Shown here piece after piece: positions 53,076 through 62,335 of a DNA stretch of 64,000 bases. The stretch comes from Hyphomicrobiales bacterium (GTDB taxonomy: Bacteria; Pseudomonadota; Alphaproteobacteria; Rhizobiales; Rhizobiaceae). Each line of letters opens with the position of its first letter. The stretch's first letter is position 1. The notes under the pieces were generated by a model. That model saw only the letters and a list, made by a program, of their open reading frames with translations, made no database searches and was not told the DNA's origin. Location: the NCBI GenBank assembly GCA_900469615.1, contig UBYA01000022.1:65679-129678 (forward strand), read 5' to 3'. The position numbers were made by a program, and so were the translations under genes.

Positions 53076-54190
53076 TGCAGCACGAGCTCCGCTTGCAGGG
53101 CGCCGGCCGACTTGATGCCTTGCAGGATGGCGATGATGCCGTCCGGCTTGACGCCGATATTGTTGAGACCGGAAACCAGCGTCTTCAGATCCGGCCCTTC
53201 CAGGACCGCGACGCGGCCGCCGCTCTTGGTGGCGGTGATGTCCGTCTGGTCCTGCACGGCGGTCTGGCCGTCCGAGAAGGGCTCGGGCTGGATCACCTGC
53301 GGGTTTTCGCTCACCTGCACGGTCAGCGTCCCGTAGCTGACGGCGACGGGCGAGACGCGGACGTCGGCGCCTATGACGATCGTTCCGGTGCGCTCGTTGA
53401 TGACGACCTTGGCCGGCGTGTCGGTCTGGACGTTCAGGTTTTCGATATCGGCCATCAGGCGGGTGAGGTCCGCCATCTTCGGCTTGGCGATCGCCACCTC
53501 CTGCGAGTCCTTGGCCTCCGCGATCGGCGCACCGAAACGCGAGGTCGCCCAGGCATTCACCGTATCGGCGATGCGGATCGAGGTGGAAAAGTCCGGATTG
53601 CGCAGTTGCAGGACCAGATTGACCGAATCCTTGAAGCGCGACGGCAGCTCGCGCTCGATGATGGCGCCGCCGGGCACGCGGCCGGCTGTCGTCACACCCT
53701 CTGTCACCGTCGCCGCCGCGCCTTGCGCCTGAAAGCCGGAGACGATGACCGAGCCCTGTGCCACGGCATAGATCTGCCCGTCGGCACCCGTCAGCGACGT
53801 CATGATCAGCGTGCCGCCGCGCAGCGAGGTCGCGTCGCCGAGCGAGCTGACCGTCACGTCGATGCGGCTGCCGGGGCTTGCGAAGGGCGGCAGGTTCGCA
53901 GTCACCATGACGGCGGCCGTATTCTTCGCGGCGGATTGGCCGCCCTGCGTCGAGATGCCGAGGTTCTGCAGCATCGCGCGCATGGACTGCTCGGTGAAGG
54001 GCGAGGAGCGCAGGCCGTCGCCCGTCCCCTGCAGGCCCACGATCAGACCGTAGCCGATGAGCTGGTTGTCGCGGCCGGACTGGAGCGACGCGATATCCTT
54101 GATGCGCGACTGCATCGCCGCGGCCGGATCTGCGACGATCAGGCTGGGCAATGCCAACAGGACTGCGAAAAACTGACGAAGCCGTTTCAT
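53072..54190 (-). CDS. flgI: Flagellar P-ring protein FlgI
   Basis: A 372-aa periplasmic ring subunit with an N-terminal signal (LRQFFAVLLALPSLIVADPA). Blocks are SRIKDIASLQSGRDNQLIGY, LIVGLQGTGDGLRSSPFTEQ, VTVSSLGDATSLRGGTLIMT and the C-terminal LVSGLNNIGVKPDGIIAILQ. It overlaps flgA and motE by four bases each and is co-translated with them. Confidence 0.98.
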   Translation of the reverse strand: MKRLRQFFAVLLALPSLIVADPAAAMQSRIKDIASLQSGRDNQLIGYGLIVGLQGTGDGLRSSPFTEQSMRAMLQNLGISTQGGQSAAKNTAAVMVTANLPPFASPGSRIDVTVSSLGDATSLRGGTLIMTSLTGADGQIYAVAQGSVIVSGFQAQGAAATVTEGVTTAGRVPGGAIIERELPSRFKDSVNLVLQLRNPDFSTSIRIADTVNAWATSRFGAPIAEAKDSQEVAIAKPKMADLTRLMADIENLNVQTDTPAKVVINERTGTIVIGADVRVSPVAVSYGTLTVQVSENPQVIQPEPFSDGQTAVQDQTDITATKSGGRVAVLEGPDLKTLVSGLNNIGVKPDGIIAILQGIKSAGALQAELVLQ

Positions 54191-54672
54191 TTCGCGACCA
54201 CGCGGATCGTACCGTTTTCGAGAACCGTGCCGTTGACGATGATGCCCGAATCCATGTTGCGGGCGCGGACGCTATCGCCGACGGCGCCGTCGTCCAGCGG
54301 CGTTCCCGCCGCCGTGATGGTCATGCTGCCCATGCTCATCACCAGACGCACGTTGGAGCCGCGCGTCACGGCATAGGGCTGGCGCAATGCGGAAATGGAG
54401 ATCGTGCGGCCCGGAAGAAGCGTCCGTTTCGACACCAGCCCCGTGACGTCGCGGAGCCGCTTGGCATAATCGCCGGTCAGGTTGGGGTTCGTGACCTCGA
54501 CTTCATCGAGCTGGGCGCTGCTGATGATATCGCCGGGATAGATCGTCTCGGTCGGCACCACGGCGGTCCCAAGGCCGGGACCATCGGCACCGACAGCGCC
54601 TGCGGGCGCGGCCGAGGCGAACGCGACGGAGAGGCTCGCCGCGGCGAACCAGGCCATTGCTAAGCTTTTCAT
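54187..54672 (-). CDS. flgA: P-ring assembly chaperone FlgA
   Basis: A 161-aa periplasmic chaperone for FlgI with a signal peptide (MKSLAMAWFAAASLSVAFAS). The SAF-type domain reads TIYPGDIISSAQLDEVEV and RTLLPGRTISISALRQPYAV. The length is of the short rhizobial type. The start at 54672 follows GAGG nine bases upstream; an ATG at 54687 would add five residues. Confidence 0.93.
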   Translation of the reverse strand: MKSLAMAWFAAASLSVAFASAAPAGAVGADGPGLGTAVVPTETIYPGDIISSAQLDEVEVTNPNLTGDYAKRLRDVTGLVSKRTLLPGRTISISALRQPYAVTRGSNVRLVMSMGSMTITAAGTPLDDGAVGDSVRARNMDSGIIVNGTVLENGTIRVVAK

Positions 54673-54706
54673 CCGGCGAAACCTCATGTTCGGCCCGTCC
54701 TTCCCG

Positions 54707-55495
54707 CTACTTCAGGTTCTTGCTGACGATCTGCGCCATTTCGTCGGCCGTCGTGATGACCTTGGAATTCATCTCGTAGGCGCGCTGCGCGGTGATCAGG
54801 TCGGTGATTTCCTTGACCGGATCGACGTTCGACGATTCCAGGTAGTTTTGCTTCAGGTAGGCAAAGCCGTTCTCGTTCGGATCGGAAACGACCGGATCGC
54901 CGGAAGCCGGCGTCTGGGTGAAGAGGTTGCTGCCCATCGGCTGCAGGCCGGCTTCGTTGACGAAGTTGGCGATCTGCAGCTGGCCGAGCACCGTCGGCGT
55001 CGTCGCCGTGCCGATGATCGCCGATACTTCGCCGGACTGGCTGATGGCAAGGCTGCTCGCGTTGTTCGGGATGGTGATCCCCGGCTCCAGCACGTTGCCG
55101 TCGGGCGTGACGATCTGGCCGGTATCGCTCTTGTTGAAGGAGCCGGCGCGCGTATAGGCCGTCGTGCCGTCCGGCATCTGGATCTGGAACCAGCCGCGGC
55201 CGACGAGCGCGACGTCGAGCTCGTTCTGGGTCTGCGACAGTTCGCCCTGGATCTGAATGTTGCGAACGGCCACGGTCTGAACGCCGAGACCGATGTTGGC
55301 GCCCTCCGGCACCACCGCCTGGTTGGGCCGGTTGGCGATGCCCTTGGCGCGCTCGGTCTGGTAGAGAAGATCGGAAAACTCGGCGCGCGAGCGCTTGTAG
55401 CCCGTGGTATTGATGTTCGCGATGTTGTTTGCGATCACTTCGAGGTTGGTCTGCTGGGCGTCCATGCCTGTCGCGGCGATTGCGAGCGCTCTCAT
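54707..55495 (-). CDS. flgG: Distal rod protein FlgG
   Basis: A 262-aa rod subunit. Hook/rod N-terminus: MRALAIAATGMDAQQTNLEV then NNIANINTTGYKRSRAEF; C-terminus: SNVDPVKEITDLITAQRAYE. The 262-residue length is the family norm. It lies 97 bases beyond fliE and 34 bases before flgA. Confidence 0.98.
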   Translation of the reverse strand: MRALAIAATGMDAQQTNLEVIANNIANINTTGYKRSRAEFSDLLYQTERAKGIANRPNQAVVPEGANIGLGVQTVAVRNIQIQGELSQTQNELDVALVGRGWFQIQMPDGTTAYTRAGSFNKSDTGQIVTPDGNVLEPGITIPNNASSLAISQSGEVSAIIGTATTPTVLGQLQIANFVNEAGLQPMGSNLFTQTPASGDPVVSDPNENGFAYLKQNYLESSNVDPVKEITDLITAQRAYEMNSKVITTADEMAQIVSKNLK

Positions 55496-55592
55496 GCTTT
55501 CGTCCTTGGATCTGGGGCGAAACCTTCGCAGCCCGGAACGAGCCTGCGAACAGCTGTCGCCAAATCAGGTAATTAAAGCGGGGAACCCCGCC

Positions 55593-55943
55593 CTAGATCT
55601 GCATCTTCGTAATGTCGAGGAATGCGGACACGACCTTGTCGCGCAGCGCGATCGCGGTCTGCAGGGTCTGGTCGGCCTGCATGACCTTGTCGACGACTTC
55701 GCGGGTGCTCATCGTGCCCTTGATCCCGGCGAAGGAGGCGCTTTCGGCTTCCTTCAGGGTGTTGATGGAGTCCTTGGCGACATTCGACATGACCGAAGCG
55801 AAGCTCATGCCGGCGTCCGCACCCATGGCGACGGCCGGCGAGGCGTTCATGACGCTGGAAGCGGCGGAGGTCAGATCCGTGGCGATGCTGCCGAGGCCGC
55901 GGGTCGCCGAGAGGGAGGCTACATTCTTAATCGAGTCGATCAT
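55593..55943 (-). CDS. fliE: Flagellar hook-basal body complex protein FliE
   Basis: A 116-aa MS-ring to rod junction protein. The C-terminal family pattern is clear: SFASVMSNVAKDSINTLKEA and MSTREVVDKVMQADQTLQTA, then VVSAFLDITKMQI. The start overlaps the flgC stop by four bases. Confidence 0.97.
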   Translation of the reverse strand: MIDSIKNVASLSATRGLGSIATDLTSAASSVMNASPAVAMGADAGMSFASVMSNVAKDSINTLKEAESASFAGIKGTMSTREVVDKVMQADQTLQTAIALRDKVVSAFLDITKMQI

Positions 55944-56356
55944 TGGTTCTTCAGCAGGTCGATAGTGGAGGAGATGAGGTCACGGGCCTGTCTGACCGTC
56001 TGCAGATTGGCCTCGTAGGAGCGATTGGCTTCACGCATGTCGGCCATCTCGACGAGGATGTTGACGTTTGGCATCTTGACGTAGCCCTTCTGGTCGGCCG
56101 CCGGATTATCGGGATCGTATTCCTCGACGAACTTGCCCGTGTCCTGGCCGAGCTTCTTGACGCCGACCGTGGTGACGCCATTGGCGCGATCCAGTTCGGC
56201 CCCGAAGGTGACGGTCTTGCGCCGGTAAGGGTCCGCGCCGGGCGTGTCGCCCGTCGAACGAGCGTTGGCAATGTTTTCGGAGACGATTCGCAGACGAGTC
56301 GATTGAGCCTCCAGGCCGGAACCTGCAATTTTCAATGCGGCTGATAAGGGGTCCAT
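55940..56356 (-). CDS. flgC: Proximal rod protein FlgC
   Basis: A 138-aa rod subunit: MDPLSAALKIAGSGLEAQST, SENIANARSTGDTPGADPYR with the rod-family Asn-rich turn, and C-terminal MREANRSYEANLQTVRQARD. It follows flgB by 16 bases. Confidence 0.98.
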   Translation of the reverse strand: MDPLSAALKIAGSGLEAQSTRLRIVSENIANARSTGDTPGADPYRRKTVTFGAELDRANGVTTVGVKKLGQDTGKFVEEYDPDNPAADQKGYVKMPNVNILVEMADMREANRSYEANLQTVRQARDLISSTIDLLKNQ

Positions 56357-56372
56357 GACATCTTCACTTCAT

Positions 56373-56765
56373 CTATTGTTTTACGGTCATCAACATCATG
56401 CGATGAAAGGAGCCTACGAGCGCGGTGTTCAAGCTGTACTGGCGCTTGATGTCACCGGCCTTGGCGAGCTCGTCTTCCAGGCCGACGGTGTTACCCGACT
56501 CCTGAACGCCAATTTCCTGGTTGAGCGGCGCTTCCTCGACGTTGACGTCGCCGCTCGTGCTGAATTCGCTGCCCGAAAGATGCGCGGGATCGGTGCGAAC
56601 CATGTTGACGTTCTGGTTGTCCAGAACTGCCTGGAACGGCGTCACATCCTTGGCGCGATATTTCGGCGTATTGGCATTGGCGATATTGCCGGCAACAACC
56701 TCCTGACGCACCTGGAGCCACTCGGCTTGCCGCGAGGCCAGGTCAAAGAGCTGAATCGGTTGCAT
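56373..56765 (-). CDS. flgB: Proximal rod protein FlgB
   Basis: A 130-aa rod subunit: MQPIQLFDLASRQAEWLQVR, VVAGNIANANTPKYRAKDVT and C-terminal QYSLNTALVGSFHRMMLM. The ATG at 56765 follows GGAGAAG at four to six bases; the longer frame to 56939 is not supported. Confidence 0.97.
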   Translation of the reverse strand: MQPIQLFDLASRQAEWLQVRQEVVAGNIANANTPKYRAKDVTPFQAVLDNQNVNMVRTDPAHLSGSEFSTSGDVNVEEAPLNQEIGVQESGNTVGLEDELAKAGDIKRQYSLNTALVGSFHRMMLMTVKQ

Positions 56766-56883
56766 GGGCTTCTCTCCGTTCTTACACTGGGAATCTAGCG
56801 GGATAATCTTGCGTGGGACTTGCGGGAAATGCGTTCCTGTAAGGGTCTTCGAAATGCCTGAAAGCCGGGCGTTTGCGGGGTTT

Positions 56884-57450
56884 TCAATTGTTGCCGTAAA
56901 CCTCGCCCGTCGAGGTGACGATGATCCACTTTCCGTCACGTTGCTCGATCGAAGCCAGCCGGCTGTTGTCGGGCAGGACCGATCCGACGCGCACGACGTA
57001 CATGCCGGTATCGTCCTCGATCAGGGCGCGGCCGTTTGCGACATGCAGCAGATGGAACGCGGACTTGCCGGGGAACGGCTGCTGGTCGGCCGGCAGCCCA
57101 TTGTCGTCCTCGCGGCCGGAATTGCTGACCGTCGCCGTCGTCAACGGATCGGGAATCATATCCTTCGGCTCGCCGGGATTCCTGTTGACCATGGCGAGCG
57201 GCGATACGCTGACGACTTCGCGGCCCGGCCAGTTGGGCAGGTCGCGGGTGCGGTCGCCTTCGGCCACATGAATGCCGAACTTGTCCGGGTTCAGGAAAAC
57301 GTACCAGGGAAAGAAGGCGGAGGCGCCGGCGAGCGCCAGTCCCGCGAAGGCCAGAGCCTTGTCGGCAACGGTTCGCCGTCTCGCCAGCTTCGGCGGGGCG
57401 ACCGGTTCGTCTGCGTCGGATTCTCTCACTTCTGACCCCTCTTTCGGCAT
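56884..57450 (-). CDS. Conserved flagellar-cluster membrane protein, function unknown
   Basis: A 188-aa protein with a charged cytoplasmic N-terminus, one membrane helix at about 28-50 (VADKALAFAGLALAGASAFF) and a periplasmic part. The last about 55 residues form a small beta-rich module: GRALIEDDTGMYVVRVGSVL then LASIEQRDGKWIIVTSTGEV, which resembles the modules of secretion or pilus-associated proteins such as PilP. I do not recognise a flagellar family. It lies between fliI and flgB on the same strand and so is probably co-expressed. The start at 57450 (MPKEGSEVRESD) is a choice; a longer frame to 57582 overlaps the end of fliI. Confidence 0.7.
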   Translation of the reverse strand: MPKEGSEVRESDADEPVAPPKLARRRTVADKALAFAGLALAGASAFFPWYVFLNPDKFGIHVAEGDRTRDLPNWPGREVVSVSPLAMVNRNPGEPKDMIPDPLTTATVSNSGREDDNGLPADQQPFPGKSAFHLLHVANGRALIEDDTGMYVVRVGSVLPDNSRLASIEQRDGKWIIVTSTGEVYGNN

Positions 57451-57514
57451 GAAACCCGGCGATATCCGGCCGGCCGCGGACAAGAACAAATCTGGGGAAT
57501 GCTCCGGACCGCCA

Positions 57515-58900
57515 TCACTTGCCCCTGGCGGGGACGCCGCCCGACGCGTTTCTGAGAGCGGTCGCGAGATCGGTGAAAGCATCCGCCGACGGCTCTTCGC
57601 CCGGGGTCTGCTTCAGGATGTCGTAGATGATCGGCACCTGGCGCACGGCGATATCGAGATCGGCGTCGCTGCCCTGGCGGTAGCCTCCGATCAGGCGCAG
57701 ATCGCGCGTCTCCTCATAGCGGTGCACGAGCGCCTTCAGGCGCGAAACCAGCTTTTCCTGATCGGATGTCCAAGCCTTGCGGGCCAGACGCGAAACGGAT
57801 GCGAGCGGATCGATCGGCGGATAGCGCCCTTCTTCGGCGAGGCTGCGCTGAAGGACGATGTGCCCATCGAGAATGCCGCGGGTGGAATCGGCGATCGGAT
57901 CGTTGTGGTTGTCGCCATCGACGAGGATGGAAATGATGGCGGTGATCGTGCCGGTGCCCTCCGGTCCCGGGCCGGCACGCTCGAGAAGGCGCGGCAGCTC
58001 GGTGAAGACCGACGCCGGATATCCGCGCGCGATCGGCGGCTCGCCGGAGGCGGTCGCCACTTCGCGGATGGCATGGGCGAAGCGGGTGACGCTGTCGACG
58101 ATCAGCAGCACGTTGTCGCCCTTGTCGCGGAAATGTTCGGCGATGGTGATAGCCGAGAGCGGCGCCATCTTGCGCAGCATCGGGCTTTCGTCGCTCGTCG
58201 CCACGACGGCCACCGATTTCTGCATATGGGAGCCGAGCGTATCCTCGATGAACTCGCGCACTTCGCGGCCGCGTTCGCCGACAAGCGCGATCACCACCTT
58301 GTCGAAGGCGTCGGCTCTCGCCAGCATCGACAGCAGCGTCGACTTGCCGACGCCGGACCCGGCGAAAATGCCGAGACGCTGGCCGAGGCAGAGCGGCGAG
58401 AAGATATCGATGGCGCGCACGCCGGTCTTGAACCCGGTTTCGACGCGTTGGCGCGTCATCGATGGCGGCGCCGTATTGGAGATCGAGCGCGACACCAGCC
58501 CCGATGCCAGCGGCCCGAGCCCATCGATCGGCTCGCCCAGCGAATTGATCGTGCGGCCGCACCAGCTGTCATCAGGCGCGATGCGAAAGGCGCCCTTGCG
58601 GATGATGGTATCCTGGATGCCGATCGGCTCGCCCGGCTCGATCGGGCAGACATAGGTGAGCTCCGGCTCGACGCGAACCACTTCGCCGAGGTGAATGCCC
58701 GTCTGCGACCGATGCGCGACGAAATCGCCGAGGCGCACCTGCCGGGACAGGCCCGCGACGGTATAATGCCCGGCGGCGATGGTGCGCACATGGCCGCCAT
58801 GGGCCACGGCATTCTCCGCCATCGCATATTGACCCGCCAGGGCGGCCATATGCGAAAGCTTCGGCGATATCACGCCCTCCGGCAACCGATCCTCGACCAT
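57515..58900 (-). CDS. fliI: Flagellum-specific ATPase FliI
   Basis: A 461-aa cytoplasmic ATPase of the export apparatus, homologous to F-ATPase beta subunits. The Walker A region IFAGSGVGKSTLLSML is at about 180-195, followed by VIALVGERGREVREFIEDTL, NVLLIVDSVTRFAHAIREVA (Walker B) and TELPRLLERAGPGPEGTGTI. The C-terminal tail docks export substrates. It lies 11 bases after flgF. Confidence 0.98.
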   Translation of the reverse strand: MVEDRLPEGVISPKLSHMAALAGQYAMAENAVAHGGHVRTIAAGHYTVAGLSRQVRLGDFVAHRSQTGIHLGEVVRVEPELTYVCPIEPGEPIGIQDTIIRKGAFRIAPDDSWCGRTINSLGEPIDGLGPLASGLVSRSISNTAPPSMTRQRVETGFKTGVRAIDIFSPLCLGQRLGIFAGSGVGKSTLLSMLARADAFDKVVIALVGERGREVREFIEDTLGSHMQKSVAVVATSDESPMLRKMAPLSAITIAEHFRDKGDNVLLIVDSVTRFAHAIREVATASGEPPIARGYPASVFTELPRLLERAGPGPEGTGTITAIISILVDGDNHNDPIADSTRGILDGHIVLQRSLAEEGRYPPIDPLASVSRLARKAWTSDQEKLVSRLKALVHRYEETRDLRLIGGYRQGSDADLDIAVRQVPIIYDILKQTPGEEPSADAFTDLATALRNASGGVPARGK

Positions 58901-58911
58901 GATCCGCCTCT

Positions 58912-59646
58912 TTACTGGCTGCCGCCGAGGGTCTTGATGGCGTCGGTGAGCGTGCCTTCACTGCTGCTGGTGAGCGTGCTGATATTGTCGAATGCACGGC
59001 TGACCTCGATCAGATTGGTCATTTCCCGCATGCCGTTGACGTTGGAATTTTCGAGATAGCCCTGGGCGATGCCGGTATTCGAGCGGTCGACCACCGGCTG
59101 CGGCGCATCGGTCGGCAGGATGCCGCTGTTCTCGTAGCGCAGGAAGCCCTTGCCGACATCGGCGCTGTAAAGGCCGATCTGCCCCATGGTCCGGCCGTTC
59201 TGCGTGATCGTGCCGTTGACCGAAACGGTCGGCGCGCCGCCGGCCGGATCGAGCTGGATCGGCGCACCGCCCGGATCGAGCACGGGAAAGCCCCGGACGG
59301 AAACCAGGGCGCCATTGTCGCTCATGGTGAAACGGCCGTCGCGCGTCATCACAAGGCCGGCCGGCGTGTTGATGCCGAACCAGGCGTCGCCCTTGACGGC
59401 GAAGTCGAACAGATTGCCGGTATTTTGAAGTTCGCCGTTGTCGGTCGAGAGGTAGTCGTTGCCCTGCGAGACAAAGGCGACCTTGGCGTTGAGCTTGTTT
59501 TCGGTATTGCTGAGGACCTGATCGAACTTGACCTCGGTGCCACGGAACCCCGTCGTGTTCACGTTGGCCAGATTGTCGGCGATGGTCGTCAGACGCCGCT
59601 CGAGCGCCATCTGCGACGACAGCGCGACATAGATACCAGACTGCAT
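58912..59646 (-). CDS. flgF: Flagellar rod protein FlgF
   Basis: A 244-aa rod subunit: MQSGIYVALSSQMALERRLT, ADNLANVNTTGFRGTEVKF and C-terminal SNVNGMREMTNLIEVSRAFD. The ATG at 59646 follows GGAGGG eight bases upstream; a TTG two codons earlier is possible. It diverges from motA across 224 bases. Confidence 0.97.
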   Translation of the reverse strand: MQSGIYVALSSQMALERRLTTIADNLANVNTTGFRGTEVKFDQVLSNTENKLNAKVAFVSQGNDYLSTDNGELQNTGNLFDFAVKGDAWFGINTPAGLVMTRDGRFTMSDNGALVSVRGFPVLDPGGAPIQLDPAGGAPTVSVNGTITQNGRTMGQIGLYSADVGKGFLRYENSGILPTDAPQPVVDRSNTGIAQGYLENSNVNGMREMTNLIEVSRAFDNISTLTSSSEGTLTDAIKTLGGSQ

Positions 59647-59870
59647 TTTCAACGCCCTCCGGACATTGGAGAATAACGGGAAAGGAAACGCCGCGGGCGC
59701 TCCTACATTTCGTTAGCGGGGCGTGGATGCCCTTACCCTCCATCCTGCAGGGCTTGGCTTGTGCGAAGCTGACAAGGCAAAAAGGACGCGCTCACGCCGC
59801 ATCGAACAGCCTCACGCAAGGCAGGTCCCCTAGTTCATCGTATGAAGCAACGTTCAGGTGTGGACCGACG

Positions 59871-60743
59871 ATGAATATTATTATCGGATTTGTAGTGACC
59901 TGCGGCTGCATCATAGGCAGCTTCATGGCTATGGGCGGAGACGTGGGCGCGCTGTTCCAGCCCTTCGAATTTGTCATTATCGCGGGCGCCGGTCTCGGCG
60001 GCTTCATCATGGCCAATCCGATGAAGGTGGTGAAGGATTCGGGCAAGGCGCTCGGAGAAGCCTTCCGCCATGCGGTCCCCAAGGAGCGCGACTATCTCGA
60101 CACGCTCGGCGTGCTCTATGCCCTGATGCGCGACCTGCGCACCAAGTCGCGCAACGAGATCGAAGCCCATATCGACAATCCCGACGAATCGACGATCTTC
60201 AAGGCCGCGCCGACGGTCCTGAAGAACAAGGACCTGACGGCCTTCATCTGCGACTACGTCCGTCTCATCATCATCGGCAACGCCCGCTCGCACGAGATCG
60301 AGGCGCTGATGGACGAAGAGCTCGACACCATGCTGCACGACAAGATGAAGCCCTATCACTCGATCACGATCATGGGCGATTCCTTCCCGGCCATCGGTAT
60401 CGTCGCCGCCGTTCTCGGCGTCATCAAGGCGATGAGCCACATCAACGAATCTCCCGAGGTGCTCGGCCATCTCATCGGCTCGGCGCTGGTCGGCACGTTC
60501 CTCGGCATCATCCTGTCCTATTCGGTCTGCGCTCCGCTGGTTTCGCAGATCAAGGTCGTGCGCAACAAGCAGCACCGCCTTTATGTGATCGTGAAGCAGA
60601 CGCTGCTCGCCTACATGAACGGCTCGGTGCCGCAGGTCGCGCTCGAATACGGCCGCAAGACCATTTCCTCCTACGAGCGTCCCTCGATCGACGCCGTCGA
60701 GCAGGAAATGATGAACCCCGGCGGTGAAAGCAAGGCAGCCTGA
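59871..60743 (+). CDS. motA: Flagellar stator protein MotA
   Basis: A 290-aa inner-membrane proton-channel subunit with four helices. The cytoplasmic loop carries RTKSRNEIEAHIDNPDES and the channel helix is SFPAIGIVAAVLGVIKAMSH, with the conserved Pro in the IGSALVGTFLGIILSYSV part. It starts the plus-strand operon motA-fliM-fliN-fliG-flhB; the ATG at 59871 begins MNIIIGFV and the longer frame ahead is untranslated. fliM starts six bases after its stop. Confidence 0.97.
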   Translation: MNIIIGFVVTCGCIIGSFMAMGGDVGALFQPFEFVIIAGAGLGGFIMANPMKVVKDSGKALGEAFRHAVPKERDYLDTLGVLYALMRDLRTKSRNEIEAHIDNPDESTIFKAAPTVLKNKDLTAFICDYVRLIIIGNARSHEIEALMDEELDTMLHDKMKPYHSITIMGDSFPAIGIVAAVLGVIKAMSHINESPEVLGHLIGSALVGTFLGIILSYSVCAPLVSQIKVVRNKQHRLYVIVKQTLLAYMNGSVPQVALEYGRKTISSYERPSIDAVEQEMMNPGGESKAA

Positions 60744-60748
60744 CGATC

Positions 60749-61693
60749 ATGAGCCAGCAATCCGCGCATAAGGCACAGACGATGGACCGCACCCTTTTTG
60801 CCAAGCTCACGGGCAATCTCGGCGATCAGGCGACGCTTGCCAGGCTGGGCGCATCCTTCGCCCAGGTCTACGCCGAATTCCTGCCCGATATCATCAAGAG
60901 CGAGACCGGCCTCGACATCAATGTCGCCTATGCCGGTTGTCGCTCCGGCCTGATGAACGATCTGATCGCCGGGCTTGGCGGCAACCATGCGCTCGTCGAC
61001 GGCTCGCTGCGCAACTGGGCGCCAAATTTCGTTCTGGGCTGCGGCGCCGGCTTCATCATGACACTGATGGAACATATGCTGGGCGCGCGCCCGGAGGACA
61101 TGGAAGCGGCCGTCGCGCGGCCGCTTTCCGTGATCGAGCTCGACCTCTCCGTCATGGTGTTCGAAAAGATCGCCAATGTGCTGCGTTCGGCCGTCAACGC
61201 ATCCGGCGGCTTCGAGCCCTATCTCGAGCCGCCCCACAACGTCGAGGATCGCCCTGCGGCCGCCGGCGACGACAGCGATGATTTCGCCGCCGCGATCGCG
61301 ATGACGATCTCGCTCGGCAAATCGATTTCCCAGATCGTCATCATCGTGCCCCAACGCGATCTGCTTCGTACCGTCGTCAGTGCTCCGCGCGCCAAGAACC
61401 CGACGGCGGCCTCCCAGTCGTGGTCGGAACAGATCAGCGAGCAGGTGCGCCGCTCGCAGGTGACGCTCGATGCGCGAATCCGGCTGGAATCGCTGACGCT
61501 CGCCACGATCTCCAAGCTCGCGGTCGGCGACGTCATTCCCTTCATGGATAGCGGCGACGTCCGGGTCGAGGTCAGCGCCAACGGCAAGGACCTGTATATC
61601 TGCGAATTCGGCCGCTCTGGCGAGAACTACACGGTGCGCGTCAAGGACAACGTAAATTCCGACGACGAGCTTCTTCGGCACTTGATGAATTGA
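60749..61693 (+). CDS. fliM: Flagellar switch protein FliM
   Basis: A 314-aa C-ring subunit. The middle domain reads SGLMNDLIAGLGGNHALVDG and IMTLMEHMLGARPEDMEAAV, and the C-terminal SpoA-like domain contains VTLDARIRLESLTLATISKL and VGDVIPFMDSGDVRVEVSAN. The N-terminus is MSQQSAHKAQTMDRTLF, so the usual CheY-binding motif (of the type LSQxEIDALL) is not visible. Position between motA and fliN supports the name. Confidence 0.94.
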   Translation: MSQQSAHKAQTMDRTLFAKLTGNLGDQATLARLGASFAQVYAEFLPDIIKSETGLDINVAYAGCRSGLMNDLIAGLGGNHALVDGSLRNWAPNFVLGCGAGFIMTLMEHMLGARPEDMEAAVARPLSVIELDLSVMVFEKIANVLRSAVNASGGFEPYLEPPHNVEDRPAAAGDDSDDFAAAIAMTISLGKSISQIVIIVPQRDLLRTVVSAPRAKNPTAASQSWSEQISEQVRRSQVTLDARIRLESLTLATISKLAVGDVIPFMDSGDVRVEVSANGKDLYICEFGRSGENYTVRVKDNVNSDDELLRHLMN

Positions 61694-61756
61694 TCGGTCG
61701 GGGAGTGCGCGCGCTCACGGCAGCTTGAGGCAAGTTTCAACTGGAATAGTGATTTC

Positions 61757-62287
61757 ATGGCTACGAAGACGACACAGCAAAGCAGCGAGGAATCGCTGGA
61801 CATTTCGAGCAGCGACGCCGCCCTGGACGAGGCCATCGACGGTCTGCGCGGCGTCCTGAAGAAGGATAACGAAGGCAGCCTGCCGGATTTCGACGCCGAA
61901 GGCTTCGGCGCGGAAGCGGGCACGGGCCTTTCCACATTCGGCGATTTCGGCGACGACGATTCCGGCCCTGCCTTCGGCGATGGCGACTTCGGTGGCGTTT
62001 CCACCGCCGCTGCGGCTCCCGGCAGCGCTTTGACCGCCAATCTCGACCTGATCATGGACATCCCCATCGATGTCCAGATCATGCTCGGCAGCAGCCGCAT
62101 GCAGGTGTCCGGCCTGATGAACCTGACCGAGGGCGCGATCATCGCGCTCGACAAGAAAATCGGCGAACCCGTCGAAATCACCGTGAACGGCCGCAAGATC
62201 GGCCGGGGCGAGATTACCGTTCTGGAACATGACGACACCAGGTTCGGCATCAAGCTCACCGAAATCTACAATACGAAGAAAAGCTGA
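61757..62287 (+). CDS. fliN: Flagellar switch protein FliN
   Basis: A 176-aa protein, longer than the about 135 residues of enteric FliN because of an acidic, Gly/Asp-rich N-terminal extension (about 1-90, DDDSGPAFGDGDFGGV). The SpoA domain is clear: LDLIMDIPIDVQIMLGSSRM, LTEGAIIALDKKIGEPVEIT and NGRKIGRGEITVLEHDDTR. It lies 63 bases after fliM. Confidence 0.96.
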   Translation: MATKTTQQSSEESLDISSSDAALDEAIDGLRGVLKKDNEGSLPDFDAEGFGAEAGTGLSTFGDFGDDDSGPAFGDGDFGGVSTAAAAPGSALTANLDLIMDIPIDVQIMLGSSRMQVSGLMNLTEGAIIALDKKIGEPVEITVNGRKIGRGEITVLEHDDTRFGIKLTEIYNTKKS

Positions 62288-62335
62288 ACCGGCTCAGGAT
62301 GAGCCCACTCCCCCTGCGGGATGGAGATGAAGACC

